Below are positions 58,123 to 64,000 of a stretch of DNA of 64,000 nucleotides, in pieces. The DNA is from PALSA-350 sp963794165. Lineage in GTDB: Bacteria > Acidobacteriota > Terriglobia > Terriglobales > Acidobacteriaceae. Both the position numbers and the translations under genes were made by a program. The notes under the pieces were generated by a model. It worked only from the letters and a program-made list of their open reading frames with translations. It was not told the origin of the DNA and did not search any database. The DNA lies in the NCBI GenBank assembly GCA_963794165.1, contig CAWCCT010000012.1:248001-312000 (forward strand), written 5' to 3'. The stretch's first letter is position 1; the number at the start of each line of letters is the position of its first letter.

Positions 58123-58665
58123 ATGGTCACATCGCCAAGCGGCGTGTTAGGAAAAGGCGCTTCGTTCCCCGTTGGATGGGCCATTCTTCTGATTATTGCC
58201 GGATTCTTTGCCTTGGCCTTGCCCTTCGAGGCAGGCATCGCAATCGCCGTGGTCATCGCGATCCTGGTCATTGTGGCCGGCATCGCGCATCTCGCAGGCA
58301 GCTTTGCAGCGCGCACCACCGGCGCATTCTTCTGGCGCCTGTTGGTCGGATGCGCGTACTTGGTTGCAGGCGTTTACCTGCTGATAAACCCCAAGTTGAG
58401 CCTGGTCTCGCTCACCCTGGCCCTGGCTGTTCTATTCTTTGTGGAAGGCGTTTTTCACCTGGTGACGTACTTCCAAATCCGGAGTGCTCCGGGTGCGGGA
58501 TGGCTCCTGTTCGACGGGATCGTAACCCTGATACTAGCGGTGATGATCTGGCGGAGTTGGCCAGCCAGCGCAGTGTGGGCGCTGGGCACGATCGTTGGAA
58601 TTAACCTGCTGATGAGCGGCTTCACGCGATTGATGTACTCGCGGGCAGTACGCGCCAACCTCTAG
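58123..58665 (+). CDS. HdeD/DUF308-family membrane protein
   Basis: 180-aa inner-membrane protein with six hydrophobic helices in three similar hairpins: WAILLIIAGFFALALPFEAGIA, FFWRLLVGCAYLVAGVYLLINP and WLLFDGIVTLILAVMIWRSWP. This pseudo-repeat with Pro at helix ends is typical of HdeD relatives; in E. coli HdeD contributes to acid resistance at high cell density, but biochemical action is unknown. AAAGGAG lies 9 bases before the ATG at 58123. Followed by rpiA 9 bases later on the same strand, so probably co-transcribed. Confidence 0.88.
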   Translation: MVTSPSGVLGKGASFPVGWAILLIIAGFFALALPFEAGIAIAVVIAILVIVAGIAHLAGSFAARTTGAFFWRLLVGCAYLVAGVYLLINPKLSLVSLTLALAVLFFVEGVFHLVTYFQIRSAPGAGWLLFDGIVTLILAVMIWRSWPASAVWALGTIVGINLLMSGFTRLMYSRAVRANL

Positions 58666-58674
58666 GGGCAAGTC

Positions 58675-59355
58675 ATGACGCTCACAGACACTGAGAAGGC
58701 CACAGCCGCGCGCAAGAGCCTGGAATACATCAAGGACGGAATGGTGGTCGGACTGGGCACCGGTTCGACCGCCACCTTTGCCATTCAGTTTCTTGGGGAA
58801 CAAGTCCGCAATGGGCTGAAGATTCGCGGAATTCCTACCTCGCGCGCAAGTGGGGAGCTGGCGCGCTCGCTGATGATTCCGCTGACCAGTTTCGATGAAG
58901 TGGAATATACCGATGTGACCATCGATGGAGCCGACGAGGTGGCTCCCGGCCTGGCCTTGATCAAGGGAGGCGGGGGCGCGCTGCTGCACGAGAAAATTGT
59001 GGCTGCCTCTTCGCGACGCCTGGTGATCGTGGCGGATGAGCACAAAATCGTCCAGCGGCTGGGCCGTTTCCCGTTGCCGGTGGAGGTGATTCCATTCGCG
59101 GCCTCGCCGGTCAAGAAGAAGCTGGAGGGAATTGGGGCGCATCCGGTACTGCGTTGCGGGCACGACGGCTCGCCTTACATCACCGACGAAGGCAACTACA
59201 TCTTCGATTGCCATTACGGAGAGATCCCGGATCCGGCTGCCGTCGCTCACACCATCAAGAGCATGACGGGTGTGGTCGAGCACGGGCTCTTTCTTGGATT
59301 GGCGTCGGTCGCGATTATCGCCGGTCCGGAGGGGGCACGGGTCATTGAAGGGTAG
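58675..59355 (+). CDS. rpiA: Ribose-5-phosphate isomerase A
   Basis: Interconverts ribose-5-phosphate and ribulose-5-phosphate in the pentose phosphate pathway (226 aa). The family motifs are complete: GLGTGSTATFAIQFLGE, DVTIDGADEVAPGLALIKGGGGALLHEKIVA (with the catalytic Asp/Glu/Lys region) and VVEHGLFLGLASVAII near the end. Cytoplasmic. It follows hdeD closely; functionally it pairs with xylB (54888) rather than its operon neighbour. Confidence 0.96.
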   Translation: MTLTDTEKATAARKSLEYIKDGMVVGLGTGSTATFAIQFLGEQVRNGLKIRGIPTSRASGELARSLMIPLTSFDEVEYTDVTIDGADEVAPGLALIKGGGGALLHEKIVAASSRRLVIVADEHKIVQRLGRFPLPVEVIPFAASPVKKKLEGIGAHPVLRCGHDGSPYITDEGNYIFDCHYGEIPDPAAVAHTIKSMTGVVEHGLFLGLASVAIIAGPEGARVIEG

Positions 59356-59417
59356 GCGGGAGCAAACGGGGCGAAACCTTCTGAGGGTAAGCTGTTGGCT
59401 TCACGTGCAGCGGCAGG

Positions 59418-59813
59418 TCACGGGTTAATAACTCGGAGGCTTAGATATTTTTCAAATGGATCAAAATCATGATCGCGGTGCAACAACGAATGTCCCTCGG
59501 CCAGACAGAAAGTAGCAATCAAGCAGTCAATCGTCTTCCGAATGGTATGGCCGTGGGAACGAAGGAAGCGATAGTTTCGTGCTGATGCGACCGCCAGTGC
59601 CTCTCCTCCCGTATCGAATACCTCAAATCTGGATAAATCCCGCCGTACTTGCCGAAACACTGATTCTGCACGGATACCTTGCAGGGTTTCACACAAGATA
59701 AGATCGGTTAGTCCAAGACGCTGCTGGTTCAGCTCTCGATCCAGCCAATTTGTGTGCGGATTGGCGGTTCCTCCGAGGTAATCAATCCAGACAGTTGTGT
59801 CCACAATAATCAT
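59418..59813 (-). CDS. vapC: VapC-type PIN-domain toxin
   Basis: 131-aa PIN-domain ribonuclease. Conserved acids sit at Asp5 (IIVDTTVWIDYL), Glu in LILCETLQGIRA, Asp in KTIDCLIATFCLAEGHSLLHRDHDFD. VapC toxins cut tRNA or rRNA when freed from their antitoxin. It follows vapB by 10 bases on the same strand, the standard antitoxin-first order. Complete and without frameshift. Confidence 0.92.
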   Translation of the reverse strand: MIIVDTTVWIDYLGGTANPHTNWLDRELNQQRLGLTDLILCETLQGIRAESVFRQVRRDLSRFEVFDTGGEALAVASARNYRFLRSHGHTIRKTIDCLIATFCLAEGHSLLHRDHDFDPFEKYLSLRVINP

Positions 59814-59823
59814 TTTCGAGAAA

Positions 59824-60027
59824 TTACTCCCGAACGCGACCCGCGCGAGACGCTACAAGATCTCCTTCCCATTGCACCTTGCCGCGGAGTTTGCGAATTG
59901 CTGTCTGCGAATGTGTCTTTACGAGCAATCGGAGGCCAGCTTCCACAACAGCTTTCTTTGTACGCGCACCGCTGGTCCGCATAGCCTGGTTAACTAACTG
60001 GTCGTCAATTTCGATATTCGTTCGCAC
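59824..60027 (-). CDS. vapB: VapB-type antitoxin
   Basis: 67-aa partner of vapC. The N-terminus VRTNIEIDDQLVNQAMRTSGARTKKAVVEAGLRLL is a ribbon-helix-helix DNA-binding segment of the DUF2191/VapB group; the C-terminal tail (WEGDLVASRAGRVRE) should occupy the toxin. The GTG start at 60027 follows GAGGTGG; a longer open frame to 60102 lacks such a site. The protein is expected to repress its own promoter; upstream ACATTTATGTGT near 60056-60067 is a possible operator, unproved. Confidence 0.88.
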   Translation of the reverse strand: MRTNIEIDDQLVNQAMRTSGARTKKAVVEAGLRLLVKTHSQTAIRKLRGKVQWEGDLVASRAGRVRE

Positions 60028-60122
60028 GGGAACCACCTCGATGTGTAAGAATCTCACATTTATGTGTATGCTCTCAAACCCCAAAAGGCAGGAACGGGCC
60101 ACCAGGTCAAGAAGGTGCCTTC

Positions 60123-61100
60123 CTAGGGCTGAGTCGAAATGCGCGCCGTATCGTGGAAGCGCTTCATGTCGATGCCGGCCATCCGGCCTTCAGGGTCGTA
60201 CACGAAAATATCCGTGAACTTCGCGTCCCATATAACCTCGTTGGCGCGGTAAGAGGACCGGGCGTTGACCACCTGGGAAAAGGTCTCGTCCATCCCAGTA
60301 AGCAAAATCAGAAATTCGGCGCCGCTCTCGCACAGCGAATCTTCCGTTACCCCGAACAGCGGGCTGTCTCGATCGATGGTGTGAACGATCGTCCAGGAGA
60401 GAGGAAAGAAGACCACGCTTTCGCGCTCCAGCTTAAGCGGGTAATAGCGCCGCACCCTGCTTCCCCTGCCATTGTCCTCAAAGCGGGAGACCAGGAGACG
60501 GACATGGAGATCGATAATCTGGTTGTTGCGGGTGTTAATAATGCGGAACTGGAAGGAGCGAAGGTCACCCATCCATGACATCACCGCGTTCTGACTAAAG
60601 AGAATGTCGGCGACGGGCCTGGAAAAACGTGCAAAGACCAGCCCCGTGACCACCGCCAACCCTAGCAGGCTGACGACCGACTCCAGCGCGACCAGCGTGT
60701 TGGTAGCGTATCCGACAGGCACCACACTGCCGTATCCAATCGTCGCTGAAGTGTGAATGCTGAAGAAGAAGGCCTGCAGGAAAGGCGAGTGTATGCCGGT
60801 TTCAAGTGTGTTCACCAGACCACCGGGCCCGACAGCCACGTAGGCCACAGCGAAGAAACCATTGAGCGCCAGGTACGAGATGGCAACAAAGAGAAAGAAG
60901 CGGCCCCAGGTGGTGCTCACCAGGTTGGAGTAGGCCAGAAAAGCATGCAGTCCGCGGCCTCGCCGTTGCACGTTGAAGCTGCCGTCTCGATTGAGCAAGC
61001 GAAGCTGACGCTGCTCGGAGACGACGCGGCCGAATCCTAGATCGCTCGACGGATCTTCGACAACCTTCGGGGGAACTTCCTTCAGCTCTTGGTCGGTCAC
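60123..61100 (-). CDS. Inward-rectifier-type potassium channel (KirBac-like)
   Basis: 325-aa channel subunit. Two membrane helices (FFLFVAISYLALNGFFAVAYVA and LVALESVVSLLGLAVVTGLVFA) flank a pore helix and the selectivity filter SATIGYGS; the rest is an Ig-like cytoplasmic domain (AVMSWMGDLRSFQFRIINTR, YRANEVIWDAKFTDIF) as in KirBac. An amphipathic slide helix precedes the first membrane helix. Probably a tetramer in the inner membrane gating K+ flow. Gating ligand unknown. It lies downstream of the hydrolase gene at 61113 by 12 bases. Confidence 0.93.
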   Translation of the reverse strand: MTDQELKEVPPKVVEDPSSDLGFGRVVSEQRQLRLLNRDGSFNVQRRGRGLHAFLAYSNLVSTTWGRFFLFVAISYLALNGFFAVAYVAVGPGGLVNTLETGIHSPFLQAFFFSIHTSATIGYGSVVPVGYATNTLVALESVVSLLGLAVVTGLVFARFSRPVADILFSQNAVMSWMGDLRSFQFRIINTRNNQIIDLHVRLLVSRFEDNGRGSRVRRYYPLKLERESVVFFPLSWTIVHTIDRDSPLFGVTEDSLCESGAEFLILLTGMDETFSQVVNARSSYRANEVIWDAKFTDIFVYDPEGRMAGIDMKRFHDTARISTQP

Positions 61101-61112
61101 CAGACTATTTTC

Positions 61113-61853
61113 TCAGGACAGTCTCCGGTGCAGTAGTGCCAATGTGAAATCCAGACACAGCGCCGATAGCTCGGGGTCGTAACGATAACCCTCATCGCGC
61201 ATAAACGCGTGCGCGCCATTCAGCTCCAACCATTGGAAATTCGCGCCTACCTCGTCCAGCCGCGCCTTGATCAGGTTGCGGCCAGCGAGGGGAACATGCG
61301 GGTCCTGGCGGCCCCAGATATGCAACAGCTCGCCCTTGATTTCACCCGCCCGCTCCAGCGAGTTATCCTGTTTGCCCAACCCCAGGCTGTGGCTGTGAAT
61401 GTCAGTAGCGTAAAAGCACACGGCCGCTAGTACATCTGGATTCATGGCCGCGCGAAAGGCCAGATGGCCGCCCATGCAGATGCCGATCGTTCCCAGCCGG
61501 CCGGTACAGTCGCCGCGTCCCCGGAGATAGTCCAACAGCGCGCGGGCATCGCTATCGTAAGCTGAAACTGCTTTGGCGTACTTATCGCCATTACCTTTGT
61601 CGGATCCAGCCTGATCGTAAGCCAGTACCGTCCCTGCCGGTTCGAGCTCGTGATACACCTCGGGCACGGCGACCAGGTAGCCATGACCTGCGATAAACGC
61701 GGCAAAACGGAGGATGGGAGAGGTAGCCTGGAAGATCTCAGAAAATAGCACCACGGCGGGATATTTCCCTTCGGCAGCGGGGCGAAGGATATAGGTCCGC
61801 ATGGGGCCCGTTGGTGTTGCCAGGTCGACGGCTGTTTGTTCTTGAAGGATCAT
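61113..61853 (-). CDS. Dienelactone hydrolase family protein
   Basis: Alpha/beta-hydrolase of 246 aa using a cysteine nucleophile: GTIGICMGGHLAFRAA; acid in HIWGRQDPHVPLAGR; His in LNGAHAFMRDEGYRYD. The region GPMRTYILRPAAEGKYPAVVLF matches the family N-terminus. I chose ATG 61853 (MILQEQT). Classic members hydrolyse dienelactones in chlorocatechol breakdown, but no such pathway is here, so the physiological substrate is unknown. Runs into the Kir channel gene on the same strand. Confidence 0.92.
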   Translation of the reverse strand: MILQEQTAVDLATPTGPMRTYILRPAAEGKYPAVVLFSEIFQATSPILRFAAFIAGHGYLVAVPEVYHELEPAGTVLAYDQAGSDKGNGDKYAKAVSAYDSDARALLDYLRGRGDCTGRLGTIGICMGGHLAFRAAMNPDVLAAVCFYATDIHSHSLGLGKQDNSLERAGEIKGELLHIWGRQDPHVPLAGRNLIKARLDEVGANFQWLELNGAHAFMRDEGYRYDPELSALCLDFTLALLHRRLS

Positions 61854-61922
61854 GGTGCGCCCCCTCGGCGGCAGCAAGAATTGTAACCTTGAGAGACAGG
61901 CTGCGGAGGCATCTGACTATCG

Positions 61923-62702
61923 ATGGTGATTGGCAAATTACAGCAGGAATCAGGAGGGCATGCATCGGCGCCCGCAGCCTCAGCTTGGGCGGAGGTGGAA
62001 GCGGCCCAGCGGCAAGTGCAGCTGCCTTGTCTGCTGGTGCCGCAGCCGGCTCATGCCGTGTTGGCGGGAGAAGTAGCTGCAGGATTGACCTGCTTTGGCG
62101 AATTGCCAGCGGAGATCAAGCGGGCCATTCAGATGCATGATACGGGTTGGGCCGCGAGCGATGCGCAGCAGATTCAGCGGCTGCGCTCCGGGGGCCCTCA
62201 CGTGCCCGAGGCAGCTCCCATTTCCTTCATAGCCGTCGGCCCGGGAGAAGCGGAGGAAGCGTGGACCGCCTCCATTAACACCGTCGAAGCCTTCTCCAGG
62301 GTGGGTGCGATCATCATCAGCCGCCACTTCAGCCTGCTCGCCCAGAATGACCTGTCGCACCATCGGCGTTTTGTCCAGGCGGAGAAATTGCGCCAGCGGA
62401 AACTCGAAGGTGCGGCGAAGGCGGACGATTTGGACCGCTGGACAGCAGCCCTTGGCTTCTGCGATTTGGTCTCGCTCTTTCTGCTGAGCGTACCCGGCAG
62501 GGACGCAGAGTTTCCGCTGGCCCATCCATCCTCGCCCCAGGCAGGAACGGCTCCCCGGGTAAAGATGCAGTGCGATCACGGAAATATCCGCTTTACGCCG
62601 GAGATAGTTCATCCCGGTAGCGCTCTATCGATCCAGGCGTTGAGCCATCCGGTGCCGACGCAGGGCCCGCGGGCCGAGACCCTCACCTGGCATGTGCAAT
62701 GA
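61923..62702 (+). CDS. DUF3891-family protein
   Basis: 259 aa, cytoplasmic. It shows the DUF3891 features AIQMHDTGWAASDA near residue 70, VGAIIISRHFSLLAQ near 130 and DLVSLFLLSVPG near 188, an all-helical HD-domain-like arrangement that may bind a metal; no reaction is known. The central ALPHA-rich part is Gln/Ala-rich. It overlaps the amine oxidase by four bases (ATGA at 62699), so the two are translated together. Divergent from the dienelactone hydrolase gene with 69 bases between. Confidence 0.82.
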   Translation: MVIGKLQQESGGHASAPAASAWAEVEAAQRQVQLPCLLVPQPAHAVLAGEVAAGLTCFGELPAEIKRAIQMHDTGWAASDAQQIQRLRSGGPHVPEAAPISFIAVGPGEAEEAWTASINTVEAFSRVGAIIISRHFSLLAQNDLSHHRRFVQAEKLRQRKLEGAAKADDLDRWTAALGFCDLVSLFLLSVPGRDAEFPLAHPSSPQAGTAPRVKMQCDHGNIRFTPEIVHPGSALSIQALSHPVPTQGPRAETLTWHVQ

Positions 62703-63985
62703 ATGACGTGATCGTCATTGGCGCGGGAATTGCCGGCCTTGCAGCAGCCCGAACGTTGGCGGAGGCTGGCCAGCGGGTGGCGCTGATCGAAGCCCGCGAC
62801 CGCGCCGGAGGACGGATCCTCACCGTCCCGGCCGCGGATGGGGGATTGCCCGTGGAGCTTGGCGCCGAGTTCATTCACGGTCTGCCGCCGGAGTTGATCG
62901 ACCTGGTGGAAGAAGCGGGCCTAACCCGGTTCGAATTGGGAGGCGATTCCCGCTGCGTCCGAGCGCACCAGGCTTTGAGCCCCTGCGCACCCCAGCGGGA
63001 GGTCGACCAACTGTTCGACGAGCTTGGTCACATGAAGCTGGACACACCCGATCGCACCTTCGGCGAATTCCTCGGCCAGAGAAATCTTGGGGCGGACGCC
63101 GTGGCGTTGGCGACCAACTATGTCGAAGGCTTTAATGCAGCCGATGCTAGTCGCATCAGTGTGCAATCTCTGGCGAAACAACAGGCGGCGGAAGATGCAA
63201 TCGAGGGAGATCGTTTGTTTCGGGTGGCTGAAGGCTACGCTGAAGTCCCGGCGTTTCTGCTGCGCAGATTTCTCGATGCAGGGGGCGAGTGGGTTCCATC
63301 CAGCCCGGTGCGCTCCATAGGCTGGAAGCCGGGGCGGGTGGAAGTGGCAACCGCGAGCGAACGCGCTTTCCATGCGGCCGCCGCAATCATAACTTTGCCG
63401 CTGGGTGTGTTGCAGGCGAGACGGGTCTCGTTTGTGCCGCAGCCGCGGGAGATTCTTGATGCGGCTGACCGGCTCGCCATGGGGCCGGTCGCCCGCGTGG
63501 TCTACGAGTTTGACCCCAGGTTCTGGGACCGCTTCGCCAGCCTCGGCGGGGTGAGCTTCGTCTTTGCTCCGGAGTTCATTCCCCCTACCTGGTGGACCAC
63601 CAACCCGCAGCCAAGCTCCTTGCTTACCGGCTGGGTAGCCGGCCGCAAAGCTGGCAAGCTGACGATCGCCGCCCTGCCAGAGACGGGGCTGGCGACGCTG
63701 GCGGAAATTTTAGGCAGTTCGCCTTCTGACATTCGCCAGTATCTGGTGCGCTGGCACCTGCATGATTGGCAAGCTGATGTCTGCAGCCTGGGCGCCTACA
63801 CTTACGTTCCGCGTGGCGCCATCCAGGCTTCCGACGAGCTCTCAGTGCCGGTAGAAGGGACTCTATTCTTCGCCGGCGAGCATACTGACACCAGCGGTCA
63901 TTGGGGCACCGTACACGCGGCCCTGGGCTCCGGCTACCGCGCGGCGGCACAGGTACTCGCAGCCCACCCGTCAGCGGGAAGGTAG
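62699..63985 (+). CDS. Flavin-containing amine oxidase
   Basis: Intact FAD enzyme of 428 aa. FAD fold DVIVIGAGIAGLAAARTLAEAG, then LIEARDRAGGRILTV and ELGAEFIHG; C-terminal GEHTDTSGHWGTVHAALGSGYRAA completes the monoamine-oxidase signature. No signal peptide, so cytoplasmic, in contrast to the exported relative at 27296. Expected to oxidise an amine to an aldehyde or imine with H2O2 release. Coupled to the DUF3891 gene by ATGA overlap, hinting at a shared substrate. The substrate itself is not predictable. Confidence 0.92.
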   Translation: MNDVIVIGAGIAGLAAARTLAEAGQRVALIEARDRAGGRILTVPAADGGLPVELGAEFIHGLPPELIDLVEEAGLTRFELGGDSRCVRAHQALSPCAPQREVDQLFDELGHMKLDTPDRTFGEFLGQRNLGADAVALATNYVEGFNAADASRISVQSLAKQQAAEDAIEGDRLFRVAEGYAEVPAFLLRRFLDAGGEWVPSSPVRSIGWKPGRVEVATASERAFHAAAAIITLPLGVLQARRVSFVPQPREILDAADRLAMGPVARVVYEFDPRFWDRFASLGGVSFVFAPEFIPPTWWTTNPQPSSLLTGWVAGRKAGKLTIAALPETGLATLAEILGSSPSDIRQYLVRWHLHDWQADVCSLGAYTYVPRGAIQASDELSVPVEGTLFFAGEHTDTSGHWGTVHAALGSGYRAAAQVLAAHPSAGR

Positions 63986-64000
63986 CCGATGGTTAAGCAG

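Overview
The window is high-GC DNA from a bacterial chromosome, most likely an acidobacterium (Acidobacteriota, Terriglobia/Koribacter-like). This is inferred from gene content: a giant Oar-like TonB-dependent receptor with an N-terminal carboxypeptidase-regulatory-like domain, one fused LptF-LptG permease, a YVTN-propeller phosphoesterase, a DipZ-type CcdA-thioredoxin fusion, the futalosine menaquinone enzyme MqnD, and many secreted repeat proteins. No rRNA, tRNA, CRISPR array or prophage was recognised.

Layout. 1-1046: partial M19 dipeptidase. 1161-4591: sdhCAB on the minus strand. 4664-6315: rdgB, an EndoIII-like protein and a TPR protein in overlapping frames. 6436-10316: glycerol operon glpK-glpD-glpF. 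10469-12837: exported redox pair MsrB and DipZ. 12993-19959: exported-looking methyltransferase, sensor kinase, TonB receptor, LuxR-type regulator. 19993-21033: RcnR-type metal regulator divergent from an MgtC-like protein, with a palindrome between them. 21436-28889: badly frameshifted stretch (NHL protein, GerW-like protein, gamma-glutamyltransferase, amine oxidase) with two intact hydrolases. 28974-33077: ABC exporter and LptF-LptG fusion. 33183-33838: REP-associated transposase between inverted REP-like elements. 34064-36765: OmpR/histidine-kinase pair and a desaturase. 36892-42198: phosphoesterase, mqnD-bioY, cutA, ftsB-like. 42405-47557: glnB-glnD-PF10136 nitrogen-signalling cluster. 48009-53419: orphan nuoB, OmpA-like protein, BNR-repeat protein, rimI, small membrane protein. 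53667-59355: phosphoesterase, xylB, glnA, hdeD, rpiA. 59418-63985: vapBC, Kir-type channel, dienelactone hydrolase, DUF3891, amine oxidase.

Functional themes are respiration (Sdh, NuoB, menaquinone), glycerol and pentose entry into central metabolism, nitrogen signalling (GlnB, GlnD, GlnA), envelope construction and exported redox repair. Two kinds of small palindromic repeat are scattered between genes: a REP family around the transposase, and a second family present mostly as inverted pairs whose stems co-vary.

Caution on quality. At least fourteen genes, including sdhA, rdgB and ggt, are interrupted by single-base frameshifts, mostly +1 insertions. Reading across them restores normal proteins. 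I treat most as sequencing or assembly errors, and the coordinates given for such genes span all fragments.
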